From contig DAIDOU010000045.1 in assembly GCA_027458945.1 (NCBI GenBank), positions 1 through 14,456 on the forward strand: DNA of 14,456 bases, read 5' to 3'. The position numbers were made by a program, and so were the translations under genes. A model generated the notes under the pieces. It saw only the letters and a program-made list of their open reading frames with translations. It was not told the DNA's origin and did not search any database. The DNA is from Acidobacteriota bacterium. Lineage in GTDB: Bacteria; Acidobacteriota; Thermoanaerobaculia; Thermoanaerobaculales; Thermoanaerobaculaceae. Below are positions 9,096 through 14,456 of the stretch, one piece after another (the first letter of the stretch is position 1; each line of letters begins with the position of its first letter).

Positions 9096-10085
9096 TCACT
9101 CCTCGTCGAGAGGGATCCCCGAGGCCTTCAGCTTGTCGTGGAACTCGTGCTCCCACTCGGCGTAGGTGTGGCCGACGATCGCCGGGTTCCAGGGGTTGAC
9201 GTGGCGGCGCATGCGGGTGTCGTTGGCCAGGTTCCGGGTCGGCGAGAGGAACACGCCGGCCATGTGCACGAGCTTGGAGAACGGGAAGTACGCGATCAGC
9301 ACGGTGACGAGGAAGATGTGAGCGAACACCAGCGGCGAGATCCCCTGCGGGACGGCGGGGTGCAGGCTGACGAGGCCGATCGCCAGCTCCTTCACCCTGA
9401 CCACGTCGGCCCGCACGAAGTAGCGCAGCAGCACTCCGCTGACCGCGATCCCGAGCAGGAGGGCGAGGGGGAAGTAGTCGGCGTGGAGCGAGAGGTAGCG
9501 CAGGCGCGCGTCCTCGAGCCGCCGCCAGAGGAGGAACCCGAGGGCGGCGACGAGGACGATGTCGGTGAGGTACACCACCGGCAGTCCGACCTGGAAGAAG
9601 CCATCCAGCCCCTCGATCCACCGCACCACCGCCGGCACCGGTTCGGCGAAGAAGCGGTAGTGGCGCAGGAACACCACCAGGAACGCGTAGTGGAAGGCGA
9701 GCGCGCCCGCCCACAGCCACTTGTCGGGGGAGAACGTGAAGCGCCCCCCCGGGCGCAGCTCGCTGCGGGTGTTGCGGAACAGCGAGCGGAAGGCGAATAC
9801 CTCGAGCAGCACGCGCGCGGCGGCGCCGCGGCCGGTCGACGGGTTGTCGAGCGAGGCCGGCTTGATCCACGGGAGGGAGCGCTGCTGCCCGCACGTCGTG
9901 GGGATGCGAAACGGCACCGTCGAGCGCGCCCACGAGAGGACGCGCGCCGCGATGCCGACGAGGAAGACGACCATCGCCACGTAGGGGAGGACGACGCCGA
10001 ACAGCGCTTGGCCGCCGGCATCGGCTCCGAAGAAGGCGACCGCCGCCAGCAGCACGACCAGCAGGAACGACCAGGCGACCCGCAT
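9096..10085 (-). CDS. dsrM: DsrM, NarI-like membrane cytochrome b of the DsrMKJOP complex
   Basis: A 329-residue membrane protein with six likely helices (4-20, 30-51, 122-140, 168-187, 204-222, 252-272). Histidines suited to ligate b haems lie in or near the helices: H132, H142, H201, H256 and H274. The family, related to nitrate reductase gamma (NarI), is the quinone-reacting partner of DsrK, and the gene sits directly before dsrK. The cytosolic loop between helices 2 and 3 (about 52-121) is long and contains TTCGQQRSLPWIKP. GGGAGG lies upstream of the ATG at 10085, inside the end of the preceding gene, and the start is only three bases after that gene's stop. Transcription and translation of the RsbRD-N-like gene and dsrM are thus likely linked. 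Confidence 0.95.
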   Translation of the reverse strand: MRVAWSFLLVVLLAAVAFFGADAGGQALFGVVLPYVAMVVFLVGIAARVLSWARSTVPFRIPTTCGQQRSLPWIKPASLDNPSTGRGAAARVLLEVFAFRSLFRNTRSELRPGGRFTFSPDKWLWAGALAFHYAFLVVFLRHYRFFAEPVPAVVRWIEGLDGFFQVGLPVVYLTDIVLVAALGFLLWRRLEDARLRYLSLHADYFPLALLLGIAVSGVLLRYFVRADVVRVKELAIGLVSLHPAVPQGISPLVFAHIFLVTVLIAYFPFSKLVHMAGVFLSPTRNLANDTRMRRHVNPWNPAIVGHTYAEWEHEFHDKLKASGIPLDEE

Positions 10086-10088
10086 GCC

Positions 10089-10640
10089 TCACGACCTCCC
10101 TTCGCCGGAGGGGGTGGGGGTCCCCTCCGCCGCGTCCGTCTGGGTGAGCGCGCCGGCGCGCTTGAGCAGCGAGTAGGTGCGCGCCGTGGCTTCCCGGGCG
10201 CGCAGCTCGAAGATGCGCTCGCGGCACCCGACATAGATGGCAAACGCCTGCAGCGCCAGCTCGTCGATGCGGGCGTGCAGCTCGAGCAGCTCGGCGGCCG
10301 CGGCGGCGGCCGCGTCCCGGCCGACCAGTTCGGCCACCGCCCGCTTGAGCTGGAAGACGAACCCCAGCGCCTCGGCCGGGGAGAACCCCTGCACCGCGCG
10401 CACCCGGACGATCGCGTCGAGGGGGCCGGCGACGGCCTCGGCGCCGCCGCCGTCGAGGAGCACGTCGACGATGGCGGCGAGCTCGTCGCGGATCGTGGCG
10501 CCGAGCGGGTTGCGGAAGCGGTCCTTCTCGCGGCTGAGGAACGGAGCGCTCTGCGCCGGGTAGGTGGCGAAGACGAGTTCCGCCCAGCGTTGGGCCAACC
10601 CCGCCCGCTTTTCCCGCAGCGCATGGAGCAGTGAACTCAC
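10089..10640 (-). CDS. RsbRD N-terminal-domain-like cytosolic protein
   Basis: A 183-residue, all-helical, soluble protein. Its pattern matches the N-terminal domain of RsbT co-antagonist RsbRD: an early ALREKRAGLAQRWAELV (8-24), then DRFRNPLGATIRDELAAIVD (40-59), then VRAVQGFSPAEALGFVFQLK (80-99). A C-terminal helix contains CRERIFELRAREA (139-151). No STAS domain follows, so it is the sensor-like half alone. The GTG start at 10640 is chosen because the AGGAG-containing purine stretch lies upstream and the family homology begins there. I recall proteins of this type beside dsrM in other sulfate/sulfur metabolisers, but I know no demonstrated role. It may act as a cytosolic sensor or an assembly aid for DsrMK; this is inference. 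The tail (about 165-183) looks disordered. Confidence 0.75.
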   Translation of the reverse strand: MSSLLHALREKRAGLAQRWAELVFATYPAQSAPFLSREKDRFRNPLGATIRDELAAIVDVLLDGGGAEAVAGPLDAIVRVRAVQGFSPAEALGFVFQLKRAVAELVGRDAAAAAAAELLELHARIDELALQAFAIYVGCRERIFELRAREATARTYSLLKRAGALTQTDAAEGTPTPSGEGRS

Positions 10641-10759
10641 CGTGGTCTCTCTCCTGTTGCCACGTCCGGCTCGACCCGGGGCGGCATCGGTCTCGCGAAT
10701 CGGGAGTCGGTGCTGGAAGCGGCCGTCCCGGGGATGCCGGAACGGCCGCCCCGTCGTCG
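10641..10759 (-). other. 119-base intergenic region after dsrC, possibly holding a degenerate dispersed repeat
   Basis: This is the longest non-coding stretch in the window. It starts next to the dsrC stop with a strong hairpin (listed separately). It then contains CCGGCTCGACCCGGG (10667-10681 on the plus strand) and an imperfect inverted repeat spanning 10684-10713. The wording resembles CCGG-rich dispersed intergenic repeats seen in many GC-rich genomes, but only one copy is in the window, so this is not proven. The end of the region carries the ribosome binding site of the RsbRD-N-like gene. I see no convincing promoter. Confidence 0.35.
10719..10749 (-). other. Two-tier hairpin just downstream of dsrC
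   Basis: Perfect eight-base arms (10719-10726 and 10742-10749) enclose a second four-base stem (10728-10731 with 10737-10740), separated by one unpaired base on each side and closed by a five-base loop. It starts ten bases after the dsrC stop codon. The minus-strand transcript continues with UUCCAGC, not a real U-run, so it may be a leaky terminator or a 3' stem that protects a dsrC message from decay. Confidence 0.6.
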
Positions 10760-11077
10760 CTAGACGCAACCGGTCGGCTTGGCGAGGCCGGCCACCTTGC
10801 AGGCGCCCTTGGCGGGGCCGGACGGGAAGAGCTCGTAGACCTTCTTGAGGTCGTAGCCGGTTTCCTTGCACAGCTTGCGGATCATCGGCGCGACCCCGAA
10901 CTGCAGGAAGTAGTTGCGCAGGTAGTGCACGAGCTTCCAGTGTTCGTCGTTCAGCTCGTTGACCCCTTCGGTGGTGGCGAGGGCCTTGGCGACGTCCTCG
11001 TTCCACTTCTCGGGCTCGAGCATGAAACCGTCCTCATCGACCTCGATGCTGACGTTACCTTGGGTGAACGTTGACAT
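10760..11077 (-). CDS. dsrC: DsrC, sulfur-carrier protein of dissimilatory sulfur metabolism
   Basis: A 105-residue protein of the DsrC/TusE family. The flexible C-terminal arm ends GACKVAGLAKPTGCV, with Cys93 and the penultimate Cys104 eleven residues apart. These are the two conserved cysteines that mark true DsrC rather than TusE or DsrC-like paralogues with one. In the known cycle DsrAB loads a zero-valent sulfur between them as a trisulfide, and DsrK then reduces it; the reverse occurs in oxidisers. An additional Cys70 lies in the body of the protein. The ATG at 11077 has a near-perfect AAAGGAGG six bases upstream, the strongest ribosome binding site in the window, in line with the high amounts DsrC needs. 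Hairpins flank the gene on both sides. The gene is separated from dsrN by two small helical-repeat genes and from dsrM by one. Confidence 0.97.
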   Translation of the reverse strand: MSTFTQGNVSIEVDEDGFMLEPEKWNEDVAKALATTEGVNELNDEHWKLVHYLRNYFLQFGVAPMIRKLCKETGYDLKKVYELFPSGPAKGACKVAGLAKPTGCV

Positions 11078-11083
11078 GTCTTT

Positions 11084-11110
11084 CCTCCTTTGCCCGACCG
11101 GTGGTCGGGC
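11084..11110 (-). promoter_or_regulatory. Hairpin abutting the dsrC ribosome binding site
   Basis: A perfect eight-base stem (11092-11099 with 11103-11110) and three-base loop form GCCCGACC-ACC-GGTCGGGC in the transcript. It starts two bases after the TPR gene stop. The dsrC Shine-Dalgarno AAAGGAGG (11091-11084) begins on the very next base, outside the stem. No U-run follows. The likely effect is to set a 5' end or block decay while leaving the binding site open, not to terminate transcription. Confidence 0.6.
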
Positions 11111-11112
11111 GT

Positions 11113-11682
11113 TCAAGCTCGTGGTTGTTCGGTGGCTTCCTGGGCCGGTTGCGCCGGCCGGCCCTCGGCCTTCTCCAGCGCCTTGAGGAACTCGGGGACC
11201 GGGCTGAAGCCGCCGGCGACCGCGGCGTCGAGACGGAGACGGCTCTCGGCGACCGCGCCGGTGGCGAGCAGGCCGACCGCGAGGTAGTACTCGCACGCCG
11301 CATTGTTCGGCTCGAGCGCGAGGGCGCGGCGGAAGCAGGTGACCATCGCCTCGCCGTCGCCGAGGTAGAGGTAGCCCAACCCCTCGTTGTAGTGGGCCAG
11401 CATCAGATCGGGCTTCGCCTCCGCCGCTCGCCGGTTGGCCTCGATGCAGCCCTGGAAGTCCCAGCGTGCGAGCAGCACGCCGCCGAGGTTGACGAGCGCC
11501 TCCGGGTAGCCGGGTTGCAGCTCCAGTGCGCGGCGGAACGCCGCCTCCGCCTCGCGGGCGCGGTTGATCTCCATGAGCGCGGTGCCCAGGCTGAGATGGG
11601 CCGGGGCGGACGCCGGCTCCGCCTGGACGCGGCGGCGGCAGCGCTCGACCCGGTCGGGGGCGTAGGTGGCGCAACTGTTCAT
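11113..11682 (-). CDS. Tetratricopeptide-repeat protein
   Basis: A 189-residue soluble protein made of about four TPR units: 25-58 (ending FRRALELQP), 59-92, 93-126 (ending FRRALALEP) and 127-159. A short cysteine-bearing N-terminus precedes them (Cys4, Cys15) and a Gln/Pro/Ala-rich tail follows. No signal peptide or catalytic domain is visible, so it is a likely cytosolic protein-protein adaptor. The ATG at 11682 has GAGGAGG upstream and overlaps the stop of the HEAT-like gene by four bases (ATGA). It precedes dsrC by 35 bases. Its partner is unknown; DsrC, DsrAB or DsrK are obvious candidates by position only. Confidence 0.85.
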   Translation of the reverse strand: MNSCATYAPDRVERCRRRVQAEPASAPAHLSLGTALMEINRAREAEAAFRRALELQPGYPEALVNLGGVLLARWDFQGCIEANRRAAEAKPDLMLAHYNEGLGYLYLGDGEAMVTCFRRALALEPNNAACEYYLAVGLLATGAVAESRLRLDAAVAGGFSPVPEFLKALEKAEGRPAQPAQEATEQPRA

Positions 11683-12137
11683 GACTTTCCTCCTCGTGCG
11701 CATGCGCACAGCGCGGTGGCCACCGTGGTCGCCGCCCGCCCGCGGTCGCGCGCGGCGACGAGGCGGGCAACCTCGACCAGGCGGTCGTGGAGACTCGGGT
11801 CGGCGGTCAGACGTAGCAGGTCGGGCAGCAGCGGCAGCAGCAGGTCCGGGTTCGTCTCGGCCAGCGCCTGCAGGACCTCGGGGGCGTTCAGACCGTGCGT
11901 CCCGGACTCGTCGTTCATCGCCCACACCAGCCGGCGCGCCATCTCCCCCACGAGCTCCTGACGATGGCGGCTGGCCGCGGCGATCGCCCGCGCGGCGGCG
12001 GTGCGGATCGCCGGCTCGGGACGATAGACGAGGGCGAGCACGTGGCGCAGCGCCCGCGGGTCCGCGATCGCGAGCCGCTCCAGATCGTCGAGCCGGCCCG
12101 ACTCGACGGCGTCGCTGACGAGCTGGCGCGCGCTCAC
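11679..12137 (-). CDS. Small HEAT-like helical repeat protein
   Basis: A 152-residue protein of repeated helix pairs: about 27-57 (PRALRHVLALVYRPEPAIRTAAARAIAAA), 60-95 and 98-130. It carries the signature WAMNDESGTHGLNAPEVL (72-89). This resembles the WxxNDESGxxGxxAPE block I recall from HEAT-repeat proteins of sulfate reducers annotated as the DVU0298 family. No enzyme motif or signal peptide is seen; Cys144 and Cys146 lie near the end. I chose the GTG at 12137: GGAGG lies just upstream and the codon overlaps the dsrN stop by four bases (GTGA). A longer frame to 12179 would lie inside dsrN. It is coupled on its other side to the TPR gene by ATGA. Function unknown; a scaffold or cofactor-insertion helper is conceivable. 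Confidence 0.75.
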   Translation of the reverse strand: MSARQLVSDAVESGRLDDLERLAIADPRALRHVLALVYRPEPAIRTAAARAIAAASRHRQELVGEMARRLVWAMNDESGTHGLNAPEVLQALAETNPDLLLPLLPDLLRLTADPSLHDRLVEVARLVAARDRGRAATTVATALCACARGGKS

Positions 12138-13510
12138 CAGCGGCCTCCGCGGGCCGCGCGTACCAGCGCCGGCGCCCACTCGGGGACGCCGGCGGCGTGG
12201 ACATGGGTGTAGCAGGCGACCGTCTGAACGGCCTTGATCCCGTCGCGGCCGCCGCCGATGCCGACCCCGCGGCCCACCTCGAGGATCGTGGGGACGTCAC
12301 CGGCCCCCTGGGCGATCTGTGAGTAGTGGAACTCGTGCCCGCGAACCTCGGTCCCCGCCGCCAGGAACGGGTTCGGCGTGTCCACGCGCGCGGCGACGTA
12401 GCCGTGGCCGCGCGGCCGGTCGGTCTGCTCGACGGTGACCGGGATCGCCCCCACCATCGGGTGGGCGACGTGGCCGACCACGAGCCGGTTGGCGAGGTAC
12501 ATCAAGCCGCCGCACTCGGCCCACACCGGCATGCCGTCGCCGATCCGCCGGCGCAGCGCCTCGCGGAACTCGCGGTTGGCGGCGAGCGCGGCGGCGTGCA
12601 CCTCCGGAAAGCCGCCGCCGATGTAGAGCGCGTCGAGCTCGGGGAGCGCGCGGTCGGCGAGCGGGGAGAGCTCCACGAGCTCCGCCCCGGCGGCCTGCAG
12701 CCCCTCGAGGTTCTCCGGGTAGTAGAAGGAGAACGCGGCGTCGCGCGCCACCCCGATCCGCACCGGCGTTCCGGCGACGGCGGCGGCGTCCGCGGCCGGG
12801 GGCGCCTCGAAGCGGGGCGCCTCGCCGGCCAGGCGCAGCAGCTCGTCGAGGTCGACGTGCGCCGCGATGAGCTCGGCGGCGCGCTCGATGAGCTCCTCCG
12901 AGCGCGGGTGCTCGGCCACCGGGACCAGGCCGAGGTGCCGGCTCGGCAGGTCGAGCGCCTCGTTCGGGATCGCTCCGACCACCGGCACGTCGGTGGTCTG
13001 GGCGATCGCCTCGCGGATCACCGCCTCGTGACGGCGGCTCGCGACGCGGTTGATGATCACGGCGGCGAGGTTGAGCTTGGGATCCATCACCTGACAGCCG
13101 AGGATCTCGGCCGCCACGGTGCGGGTGACCTTGGCCGCGTTGACGACCAGCACGACGGGGGCGCCCGTGAGCTTGGCCAGCGTGGCCGTGGAGTGCGAGC
13201 CCTCGGCGTCCATCCCGTCGAAGAGGCCGCGGTTCCCCTCGATGATCGCGACGTCGGCGGCGCCGGAGGCGCGCGCGAGCGAGCGCTGGATCGCCGCGGC
13301 GGGCATCAGGTACGTGTCCAGGTTGCGGGCGGCGACCCCCGCCGCCGCCGTCAGCCACGAGGCGTCGATATAGTCGGGGCCCTTCTTGTACGGCGCGACC
13401 CGCAGCCGGCGCCGGCGCAGGGCGCGGACGACGCCGACGGACACCAGCGTCTTGCCGGTGTCCCCGGCCAGTCCGGCCAGCACCAAGCGGGGGAGCGTGG
13501 GTTGCGCCAC
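12134..13510 (-). CDS. dsrN: DsrN, siroheme amidase of the cobyrinic acid a,c-diamide synthase (CbiA/CobB) family
   Basis: A 458-residue ATP-dependent glutamine amidotransferase. The N-terminal synthetase domain has the P-loop-like GLAGDTGKT (13-21) and the family stretch YKKGPDYIDASWL. The C-terminal class I-like glutaminase domain has DALYIGGGFPEVHA, the nucleophile in WAECGGLMYLAN (Cys333) and the HEFHYSQI block. The catalytic His is probably in CYTHVHA near the end. In dsr operons this family is proposed to amidate siroheme to the siroheme amide used by DsrAB, rather than to make cobalamin; no other cobalamin gene is in the window. Two GTG starts exist. The one at 13510 has GAGGG six to seven bases upstream; the one at 13525 directly abuts the dsrL stop and lacks a binding site. 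The stop overlaps the next gene by four bases. Confidence 0.9.
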   Translation of the reverse strand: MAQPTLPRLVLAGLAGDTGKTLVSVGVVRALRRRRLRVAPYKKGPDYIDASWLTAAAGVAARNLDTYLMPAAAIQRSLARASGAADVAIIEGNRGLFDGMDAEGSHSTATLAKLTGAPVVLVVNAAKVTRTVAAEILGCQVMDPKLNLAAVIINRVASRRHEAVIREAIAQTTDVPVVGAIPNEALDLPSRHLGLVPVAEHPRSEELIERAAELIAAHVDLDELLRLAGEAPRFEAPPAADAAAVAGTPVRIGVARDAAFSFYYPENLEGLQAAGAELVELSPLADRALPELDALYIGGGFPEVHAAALAANREFREALRRRIGDGMPVWAECGGLMYLANRLVVGHVAHPMVGAIPVTVEQTDRPRGHGYVAARVDTPNPFLAAGTEVRGHEFHYSQIAQGAGDVPTILEVGRGVGIGGGRDGIKAVQTVACYTHVHAAGVPEWAPALVRAARGGRW

Positions 13511-13525
13511 CGTGGCCCTCGGCAC

Positions 13526-14456
13526 CTAGATCATGTCGAGGAAACCGCACGGGCACTCGTCGGCGCACTTCTTGCAGCCGTCGCAGAGCTCGAGCTTGAC
13601 CTTGTAGAAGTTCCCGTGGACGGGGTCCGACACCTTGGCGAAACAGTTCGCCTGGCAGTACATCCAACACTTCTCGCAACCGAAGCACTTGCCGCAGGAG
13701 AAACAGCGCGCGACCTCCGCGAGCGCCTGCTCGGCGGTGATCCCCAGATCGACCTCCTCCATCGGGTGGGCGAGGCGCTCGGCGGGTCCGACGACCCGGC
13801 GCTCGGCGCGCACCGCGGCGTCGTAGCGGTCCATCTTGATCCGCTCGGGACCGACGGTAGGCAGCGCCGGCGGCGCCTTCGGCTCGCCGCCGCGCAACGT
13901 GGCGTGGATCGCCTCGGCGGCCTTGCGCCCCTGGCCGACCGAGATCGTGGCGAGGCCGAGGCCGAGCGAGTCGCCGCCCGAGAAGACCTTGTCGATCCCG
14001 GTGCGGCCCCACTCGTCGGCCGAGATCCAGGAACCCTTGACCGCGATCTCGCCGAGCGTCGCCCAGTCGGGCTCCTGGCTCACCGCGGTGAGGATCGTGT
14101 CGACGGGCAGTTCGTAGGTGTCGCCCTCGATCGGGACCGGGCGCCGCCGCCCGGAGGCGTCGGGCTCGCCGAGCTGCATGCGCTGCACGACGAGGCCGGA
14201 GAGCGAACCGTCGTCGCGGCGCAGGACGCGCAGCGGGGCGGCGAGGTACTCGATCTTGACCCCCTCCTCGAGCGCCTCGTCGATCTCGCGATCGATCGCC
14301 GGCATCTCGGTGCGCGTGCGGCGGTACAGGATCGTCACCTCGGCGCCCATCCGGCGCGACATCGAGGCGGTGTCGGACGACAGGCGCAGCGAGACGCGCG
14401 CCGCGTCGACCGCGGTGTCGCCGCCGCCGATGACCACGACCCGGTCGCCGACCGGC
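13526..14456 (-). CDS. dsrL: DsrL, NAD(P)H oxidoreductase with C-terminal ferredoxin domain (C-terminal part)
   Basis: The visible 309 residues run off the window edge, so the N-terminal Fe-S and FAD parts are missing. The visible part begins inside the GltD-like NAD(P)-binding domain (VVIGGGDTAVDAAR), then ILYRRTRTEMPA, then the second FAD contact VFSGGDSLGLGLATISVGQGRKAAEAI. A linker follows and then a cysteine-rich C-terminus: CFSCGKCFGCEKCWMYCQANC and CDGCKKCADECPC, twelve cysteines, enough for two [4Fe-4S] clusters plus extra CxxC cysteines. This GltD-plus-ferredoxin layout next to dsrN is DsrL, which links NAD(P)H to DsrAB chemistry. A generic glutamate synthase small subunit would usually lack this tail. 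DsrL is known in sulfur oxidisers (DsrL-1) and in some reducers or disproportionators (DsrL-2); the cut N-terminus prevents assignment here. Confidence 0.9.
   Translation of the reverse strand, partial: PVGDRVVVIGGGDTAVDAARVSLRLSSDTASMSRRMGAEVTILYRRTRTEMPAIDREIDEALEEGVKIEYLAAPLRVLRRDDGSLSGLVVQRMQLGEPDASGRRRPVPIEGDTYELPVDTILTAVSQEPDWATLGEIAVKGSWISADEWGRTGIDKVFSGGDSLGLGLATISVGQGRKAAEAIHATLRGGEPKAPPALPTVGPERIKMDRYDAAVRAERRVVGPAERLAHPMEEVDLGITAEQALAEVARCFSCGKCFGCEKCWMYCQANCFAKVSDPVHGNFYKVKLELCDGCKKCADECPCGFLDMI

Noticed and set aside
10719..10749. A classical rho-independent terminator after dsrC
   Set aside because: The stem is strong, but the transcript continues UUCCAGC with no U-run, so I call it only a hairpin.
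12138..12179. A longer N-terminus for the HEAT-like protein
   Set aside because: The extra residues lie inside dsrN and look unstructured. The GTG at 12137 has GGAGG and a GTGA overlap with the dsrN stop.
12134..13510. A cobalamin-pathway cbiA/cobB assignment
   Set aside because: The family fits, but there are no other cobalamin genes and the neighbours are dsrL, dsrC and cysG, so DsrN is the better call.
13511..13525. An earlier GTG start for dsrN at 13525
   Set aside because: It abuts the dsrL stop with no ribosome binding site, while GTG 13510 has GAGGG at suitable spacing. It remains possible.

Overview
The window is very GC-rich (about 70% by eye) bacterial DNA. Every gene I can support lies on the minus strand, so transcription runs from high to low coordinates. 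It is a dissimilatory sulfur metabolism (dsr) operon. The hallmarks are DsrC with its two-cysteine C-terminal arm, a complete DsrMKJOP membrane complex (DsrM cytochrome b, DsrK HdrD-like Fe-S protein, triheme DsrJ, Tat-exported DsrO, NrfD-like DsrP), the C-terminal half of DsrL and DsrN. Lineages known to combine high GC with dsr genes include Acidobacteriota, Methylomirabilota/Rokubacteria and Gemmatimonadota. The sequence alone does not let me choose among them.

Layout in transcription order: dsrL (5' end cut by the window edge, 14456-13526); dsrN (13510-12134); a small HEAT-like protein (12137-11679); a TPR protein (11682-11113); dsrC (11077-10760); an RsbRD-N-like cytosolic protein (10640-10089); dsrM (10085-9096); dsrK (9092-7473); dsrJ (7480-7100); dsrO (7100-6330); dsrP (6322-5165); a CoA-disulfide/polysulfide reductase fused to rhodanese (5106-3439); a CysG-type siroheme synthase with a shortened HemD-like tail (3396-1606); a PhnD-like periplasmic binding protein (1628-726); and a membrane sensor with a HAMP domain (723 to beyond position 1). 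Most junctions overlap or are separated by a few bases, as in one translationally coupled operon. dsrAB, dsrEFH, dsrD and dsrT are not in the window; dsrAB may lie beyond either end.

How it fits together: CysG makes siroheme and DsrN would amidate it for DsrAB sulfite reductase. DsrC carries sulfur as a trisulfide or persulfide between DsrAB and the DsrK catalytic site. DsrMKJOP links that thiol/disulfide chemistry to quinones and periplasmic electron carriers. DsrL links DsrAB chemistry to NAD(P)H. The CoADR-rhodanese can feed in or handle zero-valent sulfur. The last two genes look like a ligand-binding protein and its cognate membrane sensor, possibly sensing a sulfur oxyanion. DsrL occurs in sulfur oxidisers and in some reducers or disproportionators, so the direction of the pathway stays open.

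The less ordinary parts are the coupled HEAT/TPR pair inserted before dsrC, GC-rich hairpins on both sides of dsrC, another hairpin after dsrP, the shortened HemD-like tail on CysG, and the PhnD/sensor pair at the end of the operon. No gene-free stretch exceeds 120 bases. I saw no tRNA, rRNA, CRISPR array, insertion sequence or convincing promoter.
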